A DNA stretch of 64,000 bases, from positions 42,452,485-42,516,484 of the forward strand of contig CM034237.1 in the NCBI GenBank assembly GCA_019916065.1, written 5' to 3'. Below, one piece after another: positions 38,090 through 50,105 of this stretch; the stretch's first letter is position 1; each line of letters begins with the position of its first letter. The translations under genes were made by a program, and so were the position numbers. Source of the DNA: Vitellaria paradoxa. Its lineage: Eukaryota > Streptophyta > Magnoliopsida > Ericales > Sapotaceae. The notes under the pieces are model-generated. The model saw nothing but the letters and a program-made list of their open reading frames with translations. It was not told where the DNA came from and did no database searches.

Positions 38090-39028
38090 TCTAGGGTGGT
38101 AAAAAGTATAAGAAAAAGCAAGAAAAAATGTGATTTGGAATAAATTTTATCGTTTGATATTTCTAACTCAAACTATATTTTTTAAAAATGAATATTGTAA
38201 CTTTTGAACTTTTGCGATAAAAAGTTGGAGAAAGAAACCGTGGGAACGGTTTTTTAAATCCGTTCCCACAAAATTATGTCAAATTTTTTTTGAAAATTGT
38301 TAAACTTTTTGACTTTTACATGAAAAAGTTAGAGCGAGAAACTATAGGAACGGTTTTTTCGATTCGTTCTCATGGATTTATCAGATTTGTTGAAATTTGG
38401 TAAAAAGTTATTAGAGTTTATGAAAAAAGTTATTAGAGTTTGTAAAAAAAGTATTAAAGTTTGTAAAAATTTATTAGGATGTGTGGATATATAGAAATTT
38501 ATAGAGATTTCATGGAATACGAGGTAGTCAAAATGTGTTAAAAAATTTTAGAGATTTTTAGAAAATTTTGTTGGTTTCTAGCAAACGAAACGGTGCTACA
38601 TGTTGTCTATAAGTTTTAATATTAAGGACTGATTTGGCACAACAAAAAACTCTGAAAAATACTAAAAATCTTTAACATATTTTATATTTTTCATATTTCG
38701 TGAAATTTTTATAAATTTATATATATGTACATATTTCAATAAATTTTTACAAATCTCAATAAATTTTTTATGAACTTCAATAATATTCCACGAACCTCAA
38801 CAACTTTTTACAAATCTAAAAATTTTTTTAACTATTTTCAATAAAATTTGACATAAACCCGTTCCAACAGAACAAAAAAAACGCTTCGACGATTTTTTTT
38901 TTCAAAAAGTTGACGAAAAAGTCAAAAAGTTTAACTATTCATATCTGAAAAACGTGATTTAATAGTCGCGCACTAAATGTCAAAAAAATTTCTCAAATCA
39001 TAATTTTTACCGCGCTAAACGGACCCTA
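38090..39028. repeat. Inverted pair of MITE family F6 upstream of the TCP gene
   Basis: The first copy (38090-38597) reads left to right, with GTGGGAACGG and AATCCGTTCCCAC motifs, AAAGTTATTAGAGTTT blocks and an end near CAAACGAAACGG. The second (38624-39028) reads the opposite way and ends CGCGCTAAACGGACCCTAA. Together they form an imperfect inverted repeat of about 940 bp, ending about 850 bp before the TCP start codon. A third copy lies at 55481-55935. Confidence 0.6.
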
Positions 39029-39234
39029 AATATAATTTATTTTATAAATAGAATATTTTTCATATTATTTTTTTATTACTTTAATAATAAAATTTTAAAA
39101 TAAATATTTAAATATACAAAAAAAATGATCTGCAGCAGTTATTGTGAGGTTAATCGGATAAAAAAATTATTAAATAAAAAAATAATTTTTATTTAAATAC
39201 TTAAAAAATTGTTTAAAAAGAGATAGATGCGTTG

Positions 39235-39877
39235 AGTTGGAACTCCCAACCATGGTTTGAGAAGAAAGGAAAGGGGGGGCAATGATTGCTAGAATGAGAT
39301 GGGAGCCACTTTGATCATCTTTTTTTTCTACCAGTCTTTCAGTTTTCTGACTTGGGGAGATTGGGTCCCATGCCCTTACCCTAGGGCACCACTGTCTTTA
39401 TTAATCGAACAATAAAGGGCACCGCACGTGGAGTCTGAATCAAGGGACTCTCCAACCACAATAATAATAAAATAAAATAAAATAAACCCAAAAACCATTT
39501 TTTAAAAAAAAAAATTTCACAACTTAAAAAAAGAAAAATTATAAATTTAAAATTACAGGTATGCCCTCAGAAAAAATGCAAAATTTCTCCAAAAGATTAT
39601 TGCTTTTCATAGCCCACCCCATATAATTCCCACTCATTGTGGTTGTTGCTTTAAGCTTTGCTCCCCCCCCCCTCTCTTCTCCCAGCTTCCTTATCCCCTA
39701 TCTCTCTTTCTCTCTCCTGTCTAGAGAGAGAAAGCAACCTAGCAGCCGGCTCCCATCTGAAAGGAATTGCAAATCTTGGAGAGAGAAAAGAAAGAGACCC
39801 ACAGGTGATCAAATTGAGGGTCATCCGCAGATGTTGGCATAAAAAAAAATAATAATAATAATCATATATTCATATAT
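39235..39877 (+). promoter_or_regulatory. Promoter and 5' leader of the TCP gene
   Basis: Composition changes here to a non-repetitive, less AT-rich stretch. A G-box CACGTG is at 39425-39430. GGGTCCCAT at about 39364 resembles a class I TCP site, which would allow autoregulation. A TATA-like CATATAAT lies at about 39620. Pyrimidine-rich leader sequence follows (39660-39720). An ACAG/GTGATC at about 39803 might be a leader splice site. All of this is motif-level inference. Confidence 0.45.
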
Positions 39878-39883
39878 ATGATC

Positions 39884-41074
39884 ATGGAAGGAGATAATTA
39901 TCTGCGCCGGCCAAATTTCCCATTACAGTTACTAGAGAAGAGAGAAGAAGAAGCATGCTCAAGCTCCGGCTATCCATCTCGAGCCATTTCTGGAGGAGGA
40001 GGCGGCGGCGTCGGCGAGGTGGGCACGAACCAAAACCGGTTGAATTCAAGTCAGCAGCGAGTAGTGGCGGCGGATCAGCACCCCAACAAGAAGCCTCCAC
40101 CCAAGAGGACAACAACAAAGGATAGGCACACCAAGGTGGAAGGCCGAGGGCGGCGGATCCGCATGCCGGCGATGTGCGCCGCCAGGGTCTTCCAGCTGAC
40201 TAGAGAGCTCGGCCACAAGTCCGACGGCGAAACCATCGAGTGGCTGCTCCAACAGGCGGAGCCTGCGGTGATCGCCGCCACCGGAACCGGAACCATTCCG
40301 GCTAATTTCACCTCCCTTAATATCTCACTCCGGAGCTCAGGGTCTACCATGTCTGCACCTTCCCATTTTAGGACTCGTTACTTCAATCAAAACCTCGCCG
40401 CCGCCGCCGCTGCAGCACAGCTGCGGCAGCCGCGGAGCTACTGGGAAAGGAGTGTCGGCGACTCACAGCGCAGGATTTTCTTTCCCGGAGCCGGATTATC
40501 TTCGGAGAGTACTTCATCAGCCATGTTGAATTTCGCCACCAGCAATGTAAACGCCATGTTACAGGCCAAGCAAGAGTTGAGGGAGGCAACATGCCTGGAC
40601 GTCTCGGACACGGCTGCCGAATCAAGCGTGGGGAGGAAGAGGAGGCCGGAGGAAGAAGATCTGTCCTTGCAAAATCACATGGGGAGCTACATGTTGCAGT
40701 CGAGCTCCGGCTCGATCGCCGCCAGCAGCCACGGGCTGCAGACACCGCCGGCGACGCTGTGGATGGTGACCAATCCCAGTAACCAATTGACTGGTACTGT
40801 TGACCCTATAATAGCTGGTAATAGTAATTTGTATAGAACCTCTATGGGTAGTGGGCTGCATTTTATGAATTTTCCAACCCCAATGGCTCTCTTACCCGGC
40901 CAACAATTGGGTCCTGGCGGTGGCGGCGGGGCGGTAGCCGACGGGCATTTGGGCATGCTGGCAGCGCTCAATGCATTCAGGCCCCTTTTGGGCACTGGTG
41001 GTTCGGAGTCTCAGGCAAGTGGATCGAACCCCCACCATCATGGAGGAGATCAACAAGATCGGGCAGGAAACTAG
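39884..41074 (+). CDS. TCP15: Class I TCP transcription factor, TCP14/TCP15 type
   Basis: A DNA-binding regulator of cell proliferation and growth in the nucleus. Single exon, 396 aa from the ATG at 39884, chosen because it has A at -3 and G at +4; an in-frame ATG at 39878 would add two residues. Counting from 39878, the TCP domain starts [20 protein letters not shown] at residue 81, followed by helix I, a short GHKSD loop and helix II ([19 protein letters not shown]). It has the class I form of the basic region. Cys 100 corresponds to the domain Cys-20 known as redox-sensitive in class I TCPs. PNFPLQLLE near the N-terminus, [17 protein letters not shown] and [12 protein letters not shown] near the C-terminus match the TCP14/15 clade. 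Ala and Gly runs are low-complexity. It is much richer in GC than its surroundings. Choice of TCP15 over TCP14 rests on the neighbouring MOG1 and HVA22 genes. Confidence 0.93.
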   Translation: MEGDNYLRRPNFPLQLLEKREEEACSSSGYPSRAISGGGGGGVGEVGTNQNRLNSSQQRVVAADQHPNKKPPPKRTTTKDRHTKVEGRGRRIRMPAMCAARVFQLTRELGHKSDGETIEWLLQQAEPAVIAATGTGTIPANFTSLNISLRSSGSTMSAPSHFRTRYFNQNLAAAAAAAQLRQPRSYWERSVGDSQRRIFFPGAGLSSESTSSAMLNFATSNVNAMLQAKQELREATCLDVSDTAAESSVGRKRRPEEEDLSLQNHMGSYMLQSSSGSIAASSHGLQTPPATLWMVTNPSNQLTGTVDPIIAGNSNLYRTSMGSGLHFMNFPTPMALLPGQQLGPGGGGGAVADGHLGMLAALNAFRPLLGTGGSESQASGSNPHHHGGDQQDRAGN

Positions 41075-41141
41075 CTATACCACTCCTATATCAATTACAA
41101 CAATGTATGGATTTGAAGCTTTTGAATTAGTTTTCTTTGCT

Positions 41142-41163
41142 TATATATATATATATATATATA
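41142..41163. repeat. (TA)n tract in the TCP 3' region
   Basis: About 11 TA units some 70 bp after the TCP stop codon, probably in the 3' UTR. Confidence 0.8.
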
Positions 41164-42816
41164 CATATATTGTTTTGTTTAAGCCTGCGCGTTCCAAGTA
41201 TTAATTAATATAATAATTATTTTTATTTAAACTTTTATAATTTATTTACAGAAATATAAATATTTATTCTGTCATAGTTAATTTTTAATTTTATTTTATA
41301 TTTCAAAATTAAATAATTATATTAATACTCATAAGTGATTTTACTTACATCTACATTCCGCATATTTTCAACATAATCCCTGATAATAATAAGGAACTTT
41401 TTTTTTTTTTCACAACAACAATAAACATAATTGTATATATAAACAACAAAATCTAACATGACAAAAAAAAAAGAAAATTTAACTAGTATATCTAAATATA
41501 TAGTAAGTAATATTGTTGATTCTTGTAAAATTACTTTTTTAAACCTAAAAAATAAAAAGATAATAAGCCAAAAAAAAAACATTATTGCATTACTCATAGT
41601 TTTAATTTTAACAATAAAAAAAATTATATATGATAACAATAATAAATGACAAAAATGAAATAAAAGAAAGAAGTATATCTATACTATATTAACGTGAGAA
41701 AAAAAATTAAAAGAAACATTAATAATTAAAACAATTACACAATAGAAAAAATGAAAACAGAATAAAATGAAGTAAATGAATACATTCCACAATAAAAAGA
41801 TGAAAGGAAACAAAATAAATGAATTATATTAGTAGTTATATAAATTATAGTGTTGTTGTAGTTCTAACTTTTATATCAATTAATTCTGTCTTTATCTATG
41901 TATTAAGTAAACGTATAATGCAATTGGATTAACATACAATGAGAGTTCTATTTAATATATAATTGTAAGACCTGCTAAAATTACACTTAAAAGATGATAA
42001 TAATAATTTATATTAATTTTAGTAATTATAGTTAGTACTATTTATTTGTTTAAAAGTTAATAATTGATTAACAAAAATTATTTCAATTTTAATAATTATT
42101 TTGATTTAAGATATCCCAGATATTTAATGTGTATATATATATAGACTAGAGAGTATAAAAATTCAATTTATTGGAATATATTAATTATTATTATTATTAT
42201 TATATACATTAGTACAACAGTTCAATTTATTAAAATATATATATATATTTTAGTGATGGTTTTAATAATGATTGATTAAAAAAATTATATTAATTTTAAT
42301 AAATAGAGAAGTATAATAGTTCATAAAGTGTCACCCAATATAATATAACATAATATATGTGGGTTTGCAATTTTCAACCAGTCTCCAAACTAATTTCTTC
42401 ACATTTGAGTTTTAATATGCGATGGGAAGAAATTTAGGGTTTGAGACTTTGAGAGAATTAAGTACATAAACAATGACATTAACTAGTGCTTACTGATCAA
42501 GTTTTTTCTTTGGTTGTAACTAAACATTTGTTAATATTGTTCAAGAAGGCTTATCTGTCATCATGCATATATATGCTTTGGATTCAAGAAATAGACTAAA
42601 ATGCATGCAATGCAATCTCCCATTTTCAAACCTCCTCACCCCTGGGTTAGATATACAGATAGATTTAACAAACCCATAATGACTTTCTCTCTCTCTCTCT
42701 CTCTCTCTTTTTCCATATATAGAGATTAATTTCTCTCTCTACATATATATGACTGTATATCTAGGGATTAAGTTTAATTTTCATCAAAGAAACGATCTAA
42801 TAATGCAATTGATCTA
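41164..42816. other. AT-rich intergenic DNA
   Basis: More than 75% A/T by eye, with ATT/ATA runs and a CT tract at 42685-42709. No gene or element ends recognised. Confidence 0.5.
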
Positions 42817-43080
42817 AGGGAGAGGCCACACATCATTAGTTTCAGTCAGTATCTGATCATCAGAAGGTGAGCCCTTGTTAATTAGTTGATGCCCCAGTTG
42901 CCTTGAAAAATGGCTCGTAGTCACCGAATCATTCATCCCTCTTTCTGTAGGTTGTATAAGCTGGCTGCTGCTAGAGTTTTGTGTTGGATTTCTGACCCTA
43001 CCACACCACACATGCCCTCCCAGTTTTTGGATCTGCACTGCATCGTTTAATGAAATGGCTCTTCCAGTCTGACAGAACAT
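42817..43080 (-). CDS. Hypothetical open frame of 88 codons, possible terminal exon
   Basis: A minus-strand open frame ending in a stop at 42817, of balanced composition (uncommon here) and with a varied residue content (for example VQIQKLGGHVWCGRVRNPTQ). A TTCTGTCAG acceptor-like site at about 43068-43076, just inside the putative start, suggests a 3'-terminal exon rather than a complete gene. Neither the sequence nor upstream exons at 43.1-43.5 kb could be assigned. No known domain, hydrophobic segment or repeat is visible. It could equally be the edge of an old transposon or chance. Confidence 0.25.
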
Positions 43081-43084
43081 AACA

Positions 43085-44640
43085 TTATAAATTTATATAT
43101 ATATATATGTATACATATCCAATGTTTTCATTTCAACACTTGAATCTAGCAAGGGTATCATCTGCCTTTTTACTTTTTTTTTTTTTCCAATCCAAATTAT
43201 TGGGATCAACTTAGGTGCTTCTTTATTAATTTCTGATATTCTAAATTAATGACTAGGATATCGCTTTATTTCCATATCACTGTCCTTTCACTTTTTTACA
43301 CATATTTTTAATCCAATAACATTTTCTATTTTGACCTTGTTTGGCTTCTTTCTTTCATTGCAACCCAGTTGATCCCTTTGGGAGGAAAACCCTCATCTCC
43401 AGTACTATGATCTTGACACCAAGACATTGATCATATATATATATATATATATAGCTATTCCTTAAGCCTAAAAGTCTTAAGTCAATCATGAAGTAGTAGT
43501 TGCATTATGAGATTATATAAATCCTAAGACTTGTTTGGAACAAGAGAATAAAATAAGAAAATCATTTTTACACTTTTATTTTATTATCTTGTTTGGTACA
43601 CTAGTTTAAAATACTATTTTATGTATATTTGAATGATGCATCATTTAAAAAAATAAAATGTAATGATAACGTAAATATGATGATTTTATTTTATTTACTT
43701 GTACCAAATGCAAGCTAAACTCTGTGATGAAAAGCATTATCTTCATCTACGTGTCGTGTGGAGAGACGGACAACCACTCAATCATGGCTTTTAAGTTGTA
43801 CTCTGCGTTGTTTTGTTTGATATCTTCATTTTTAGCTGGCACATTATGGCATGCCTTTATGATAGAGAGTAATTTATACAAGGACCATAGTCAACTTAGA
43901 CATAACATGCTGACACACTGTCACGCAGCTCAGAATTATATATATATATATATATACTTGCATAAATTCTGCTGATAATGTATCATGCATGAAAGTTGAA
44001 TAGTATAAGAGAGGAAAACAGTTAAATTCACCACCAGTAGGATTCTTGTAAATGCATTTTTTATTCCAAATATTTACTCTTCCAGAATTTCTAACAAATA
44101 AAAAAAAATCATACAAAATGAGGAGTTTGAAGTACCAAAAATCTCTAATAAACTCTAATTTTCTTCAACTTTTTTTAATTTTCTCTCTCTTTTTACACAT
44201 CAAAAATCTCAACTTTCTCCAACTTTTTGAGAAGCATTTCAAAAAAGCTCAACATTGGAAAAGTTGGCAATCCTTTTTTTTTTTTTCCTCCAAACATCCT
44301 CAAAAAAGTATATAGCAGTGACATTTTGATAATGAAATATCAATTTAGTAGTTTTTTTTTAAGTGATGCTATAATAAATTATTCGCACCATTATGATAAA
44401 TTAATCTAATTTAAACTTTTGATTACTTAGCAGTACTCTTTACTCACAGAAATTACCTTTAATTTCCCAAGCTCTTGACAGAAAATAATTCCCTAGACGT
44501 TGACAACCAATATGTATAGCACAATGTGTTGCAATTAATGCTCATTCAGCTATTTTGAAGAAATGTTACAAGGATGTGAAGGCAAGTGTAATTCAAATTA
44601 AGGCCAGGGTTTCCAAGACAACGTGGGGTTGAATCAAGGG
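43085..44640. other. Intergenic DNA with (TA)n tracts
   Basis: TA tracts near 43434-43453 and 43937-43956. 44,105-44,300 looks like a MITE relative (CCAAAAATCTCTAATAAACT to CTCCAAACATCC). No gene recognised. Confidence 0.5.
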
Positions 44641-44653
44641 TAGGTGAAATGAC

Positions 44654-44920
44654 GCCCCGAAAGGAGTAGTCGAGTTGGTTCGGATGGCGGGCTGAAGGGT
44701 CTGGGACCAATAAGTTCCGGGTTCGACTCTTCTTGGGGGCAGTCCTTCCTCTAATTGTGGAGGACCATCTAACAGCTTTCTCGGCTGAGTCGGTCAGCTA
44801 GGGTTTGCCTAGGCTGATTTACCTCCTCGTGGTTCTTTGCCGGCTAGGGCCGCGGGGCGGGTTTCACCCAGTGTACACCCCTAGGTAGCGGCTGCGGGCT
44901 TCTTCCCGACCCCAGAAGGA
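44654..44920 (+). mobile_element. tRNA-derived SINE, family C copy 2
   Basis: 267 bp. Head CCCCGAAAGGAGTAGTCGAG, B box GGGTTCGACTC, body with GGTTTGCCTAGGCTGATTTA and GGTAGCGGCTGCGG. The flanking TAGGTGAAATGAC duplication is perfect at 44641-44653 and 44921-44933. It aligns along its length with 52742-53005 reversed, and more loosely with 18469-18732. Confidence 0.9.
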
Positions 44921-44934
44921 TAGGTGAAATGACA

Positions 44935-47670
44935 ATTAATACATTAACAAGCATTTTTGGGTCCCATTGTTACAGATTAACTTGCCGTTGTAAGCCTAAA
45001 ATTACATCACTTCTCCAGAATTACTGATCAATTTGTACGTCCCCCTTTTTCTCCATGCTATTTCCAATTCCGTGAAACAGATATTTGAAATTAATTTGGC
45101 ATATTCAAAGCAAGGGAAAGGTTAGTCAATTAGACCTAACATTCAATAAAGAAACAGTAATTTGTTTATGCACTTGAAGTGATTAATCTAGTCATATCAA
45201 AAGGAAAACCATATTGATATTTATATGTATATGCACACACCCCAACCTGACAGGCGACAGCACGGTGATATTAACACTGATGATTTTGATTTATAAAATC
45301 CTCTTTGTAAAGAAAAATCGTGAAACCCAATTGGCTAAATCATGACATGAAAATAGAGAATCCTAGAAATTAATTTACGTTAGTTAGAAAATGAATTTAT
45401 AAGTTTGCCAATGCATGAGTCGAAGATAAAATTGAAACTTCTGCTTTTGTTTTGTTGCATTCTTAAGCAGGAATCGGAACTTCACACACCCAACACACAT
45501 TTATATGTTGATGTATCTAATATTTATATATACAGTAATATAATACAAACACACCCCATCATGGTATACAATACGCTATTGTATTTTTCAAGTATTCTTT
45601 AAATTGGGGGAAAAAAAAGAACTCTTTAAAAAAATGTAATGACTCAGGTTTTACTTAGGTTTTTTTATTATTAATTGTAGGGTTTTGGCTTACTGATTTA
45701 CTCCATAATTGAATATAATGGATTTAGAGTAGCCAAAACCTAAGAAGTTGAGAATTAATTAATTTAAATACAGAACTTGGAATTAATTAATTAAGTTCTT
45801 TATGTGGGGTATTTAAATTGATAAATATGAAGATTTTGAGAACAATAATTGGACTGAATTAGAATTGAATGTGTGAAATTAAACTCAAAAATCAACTAAA
45901 AATAGACCAGAATTGGAAAACCTGAATTGGAAGTCCCCGTGTGCACAAGGCTCAATCTCGAGTGCGACAACAGCCCGAGACCAGCTCCCCATGCGTGATA
46001 GAACTCAATTGTGATTTCGGGTGTTTTTTAAGTTATTTTGTTGTTTTTTTTCTTGAGATATATAGGTACTTTGTACTATTATTTAGCATGTGCATGTCTT
46101 AAATTATGAAGACATTGATTACGGATTGAAATGTAGTTTATACCAGCTTAGTTATGAGTTTTGCTTATCTTGTATTATTAAGATATGATGAGGTAATATT
46201 GGATAGTTATGATTTATATATTGATGTTGGTTGTTAATTTAGATTGAGAAGTACTCAAAAATAGTGGGTATATGTGTACTCATCTATTAAAATTCTCAAG
46301 AAACGCATATGGAGTTTGGTATTTATCTTAGTAGGCTAGTAAAGTATAAGACAATGTTGATACTCATGAGTAACTTATTTTTCTAAGCTGTGTGCATGTG
46401 AGAATGTAGATGTCCACGTAACACATTTGTATAATTTAAGCTTAAACGAAAATACTAATGGATGATATGTTTTGACAAAATTCATTAGTCAAGGGTCAAT
46501 CAGTGCATAGTACGCAAAATCTTATGTACTAGTTTTGATAGTTGTGATTAAGTTAAGATATTGATTATTATTTTAATAATAAAAATGTGATATGGCTTTA
46601 TCATTTTGGTTTAATGATTGTTGATTATACTATTATTGTTTTACTATAATATAGCACGATAGCCCATTATTATATGTTCTGTTGTATGGTGGACACACGT
46701 AAATATCATAGAGTTCAACCAGTCTGTGAGACCCAATGAGCGTGAATGTTTGTATTTTATGTTTTGTTGAAAGTATGAGTTGTATTGTATATATTTATCA
46801 TGGGTTGAGTTATTTGAACTAGACAGAGTCTAGATTGTATATAGAATATTGCTATCTAAGTTGATAGATAGAGTTGGATGGTCGCACTATTAATATTTTT
46901 ATACTATATATTTAGTTTTTTGCTTTCTTATGTTAGGTTATGGGCGATGTTTGTGTATGATTGTATGTGATTACCTCGTGTCCTCATATTATAGAAATTT
47001 AGAGTGTGATAGAAAATATAAGTAATAAATATTTTATTAGAGAATTACAAATTAGTTATAACAATATATACATTTTTAACCCTAACCCATGAGGAAGGTG
47101 GGGTGAGACGCGCTAATCAAATAATTATATATCTATGCACTTGGAAGACCTTTTTCTTCTAATAAATAACATTAATTGCTCTACTGTAGTACGGGCATAT
47201 ATACACATTCCAATTTGTGTATCAACTGGAGCTTTCCTTAGAGGTAGTGTTATACATTTAGAAGATTATTTTTTTCTTAAAAATAATTAAAATAATGTGA
47301 TAAAATTGTGGTGTAACCTTTTTTCTTTTTAATTAATGATGAAGTTGCACTTTAATTACACCAAAAAGAAAAAAAGTATTAGTCACATTATTTTAGTAAT
47401 AATTTACAATAACTTTTTTTTTCAAAGAATAACATTTTCTCTTACTCATGTATAAGATGAGTAGTTGCTACGATAGAGTATAACCTAAAAATAATAATAA
47501 TAATAAATAACATGTCAGAATAATATGTCATAAATATTAGCTTATTATCTTAAAAATATTTCATTTATCAATTTGGTACTCCCACATAATTCTAATGATT
47601 CTTACAAATTTTTTGATAGATTAGTATTCTTCTTCTTCTCTTCTTCTGTTTTTTTTTTTTTTAATACATA
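44935..47670. other. Intergenic DNA, possibly old retrotransposon debris
   Basis: 45,640-47,130 is less AT-rich and lacks MITE signatures. The part around 45,935-46,020 is GC-rich (GTGCACAAGGCTCAATCTCG). Its character suggests a decayed LTR, but no repeat partner, primer-binding site or coding trace was found. Confidence 0.3.
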
Positions 47671-47672
47671 AA

Positions 47673-47840
47673 AGGTGTGTTTAGAATTGTATAAAAGTGC
47701 ATAAAATAAAATAAAATTGTAAAAGTAAATATCTCGTAATTCATACAGTGAGTGAAAAATTTAAATTTTATTATTTCATAATTTATGTTTATAAAAATTT
47801 ATAAAATTTTATTTTATTTTATTTACCATAAGACGGAGCC
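47673..47840 (-). mobile_element. MITE family F1 copy 2
   Basis: Reverse orientation. Left AGGTGTGTTTAGAATTGTAT, interior AAAGTAAATATCTCGTAATT, right end degraded (ACCATAAGACGGAGCC). Confidence 0.65.
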
Positions 47841-47844
47841 AAAA

Positions 47845-48090
47845 TATGATGTGTCCAAAAAACAAATAATGGAAAAAGGATGGTTAAAAACAAGACCTTA
47901 TTGGAATCTAGACTGTACTAGCGTCCAGCCCAAAACCAGCGATTATTGCTGTGCCCAGCTGAACTGGGGTACCAGTACCACCCTGCAGGCTGGAGCAACC
48001 CAGAAACGATGTATGAAAGTCAGGGCCTTACGGCATGCCGTATTTGGAATTAATGGCATTAATTCAATTTTGGTTGCAGTGCAACTAAAT
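47845..48090. other. GC-rich island between two MITEs
   Basis: About 245 bp near 48% GC by eye in AT-rich DNA. It contains the perfect palindrome TACGGCATGCCGTA and an ACTGGGGTACCAGT near-palindrome. It sits in an open + frame extending through the neighbouring MITE, but resembles no protein I know. Origin unknown. Confidence 0.35.
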
Positions 48091-48092
48091 CT

Positions 48093-48228
48093 GTGTTTAG
48101 AATGATTAAAAAGTGTTGTAATTTGATAAAAAATATAAATTTATAATTTATAATATGAGATATAAAATAAATATTTTTAAAAATTTTTAATATTTTTAAA
48201 TAATTTTTAGATCTCTAAACGGAACCTT
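48093..48228 (-). mobile_element. MITE family F2 copy, reversed
   Basis: GTGTTTAGAATGATTAAAAA on the left and ATCTCTAAACGGAACC on the right; the reverse complement follows the F2 pattern. Confidence 0.5.
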
Positions 48229-48383
48229 ATATATATATATATATATATTTAGGAAGAGTTTACGGTATTGTTTGGTGTGACAAATTTTGTCTATTTTATA
48301 TTGAAGTTGACATTTTATTACATATTTTTTGTTTTTTGAAAAATGCAAGTGTGTTTTCTAAACCACACGGTACCTTAAATTAA

Positions 48384-48700
48384 GAGACCGTTTGAGAAGA
48401 GTAGTCATTAACATGTACTAATGGTTACTTAATAGTGATTGGACTTTTTTACCCTCTTATATTTTAATTTTCTTTTAAACTTTCAAAGGTTAAAATATTA
48501 ATTTACCCTTACAAGTTAGCCACTTAAAAAAAGTAACTTTTTTTCCTTCTCAAACACAAAATTAGCTTACTTTTTTTTAAGTAGTTAGTAACCATTAGTC
48601 ACTTTTTTTTTCTTTCCTAAACACAAAATTAGCTAACTTTTTTTAGCTAACTACTAGCCATTAGTCATTAGTACATGCTAATTTTTCTTAAACGGAGCCT
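48384..48700 (-). mobile_element. MITE family F4 copy 2
   Basis: GAGACCGTTTGAGAAGAGTA at the left, TTTTTCTTAAACGGAGCC at the right. Interior ACTAGCCATTAGTCATTAGT is the reverse of the 17405-17731 copy. Confidence 0.7.
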
Positions 48701-49383
48701 AAGTATGTTTTTATCGTGCTTTTATTTTCTTAAAATAATAAAACGGAAAACAAGTGAAAAGTGTAAACCAAACAGCCCCTACGTTTTATGGGATTGAGGG
48801 CACAATTTATTTATTTTTTTTAAATATGGAATCCCCGATTTAAAGAACCTAGTGCTATGAATTTTGCAATGGAAATGGCTAATAGCGGAGCAAGGTGTAA
48901 TTATTGTTATATATCATCCAACTAATTGATGCAATAAATGTTTGACATTAACACTAAGGTTCTGTTCAGATATCAAGAAATTTAAAATAAATAAATTTTA
49001 GATGTAATTAATTAAAATATAAGTTAGAGAGATAATTTATCTAATAATACATGAAAATTGTTTTTAATAATTATGACTAAAGCAGAGACTCCACACTTTT
49101 CTAAAATGGTAAAACTACCGTTATAAAGGATTTTAAAATATTATTAATAATTTTAAATTATTCAAATTTACGTTGAAATTTATATTAGAAATAAAAAACT
49201 ACATTTTAGTAATTCTGTTTAAAAAAATAAATAAAAAAGTATCAAATTCCTCCGTTTTAAATTCATAAATATAAATCTGGGTTATCGGTTAGTCGCCTTG
49301 CGAAATTGTCTACGTCAGATGACCGGTGTATTTGCAAAGTTGTTATTTTCATAAAAATCTTTCATTAATCCTTTTATATTATG

Positions 49384-49715
49384 GTTTCAGTTAGTGTGGC
49401 AAAAAATTTTGAAAAAATAATGAAAAATAATATTAAAAAGTTCTAAAAATTATTCATTTTTTATCTAATTATATAAATTACGAATTCATAACTTATCTCA
49501 CTTTAGTTCCGTTTGGAGCTCTAAAATAAAAATAAAATCTTATAAATCTCTACAAATATGAATTACGAGACAATAAAATTTAAATTCTTCAGTTATTACA
49601 CGAATTACGAGATATTTACTTTTACAATTTTATACTATTTTATACAATTTTATACAACTTTAAATACACTATTTATATAATTTTATCTCTTTTTTATCAC
49701 TTCAAACACCCATGT
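49384..49715. mobile_element. MITE F2 interrupted by MITE F1
   Basis: The outer F2 copy runs 49384-49506 (ending ACTTATCTCACTTTAG) and resumes about 49671 (ATAATTTTATCTC to CACTTCAAACACCC). The F1 element at 49507-49670 (CCGTTTGGAGCT to CAACTTTAAATACAC) lies exactly where uninterrupted F2 copies continue, so F1 inserted after F2. Confidence 0.65.
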
Positions 49716-49719
49716 ACTA

Positions 49720-50050
49720 CTTTTTATTGAGCCGATAAAGGCATCCATTGGCAAGCTCAGCGGCTGAATCGTGGTCCTTGTCACATCCAATACAGGCTCA
49801 AATTTTCGGTGCCTCTACTTTCGCGGAAAATAGGATTCTCCCGGGGACCCCCACCAAAAGTCTTCTTTCCACGCTCCTTTTTTTACTTTTGCTCTGAGTC
49901 TCTTTTTTCAAAATGCTTTAATTAGAATTATTATAATGACAAATTGTATGACAATGACAACGTTGATCTCTCTTTGCCTTTAGGACCACTTGTTCTTCTT
50001 CTAGACATCCCAGTTGCTTGCAAGATCACCAGATAAATTAAGCTGAAAAC

Positions 50051-50084
<34 letters not shown>

Positions 50085-50105
50085 CTGCAACCCTTTTGGA
50101 GATCG
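49720..50105 (+). promoter_or_regulatory. Promoter and leader of the HVA22 gene
   Basis: The less AT-rich stretch 49,730-49,880 (including GAATCGTGGTCCTTGTCACA and CGGGGACCCCCACC) precedes a leader with the AG tract at 50051-50084 just before the start codon. No TATA box or ABRE could be assigned with confidence. Confidence 0.4.
50051..50084. repeat. (AG)n tract in the HVA22 leader
   Basis: Nearly perfect AG tract ending 21 bp before the start codon. TA (about 50175-50198) and GT (50236-50253) tracts follow in intron 1. Confidence 0.85.

Noticed and set aside
40046..40995. Several minus-strand open frames opposite the TCP gene
   Set aside because: GC-rich shadows of the TCP coding sequence.
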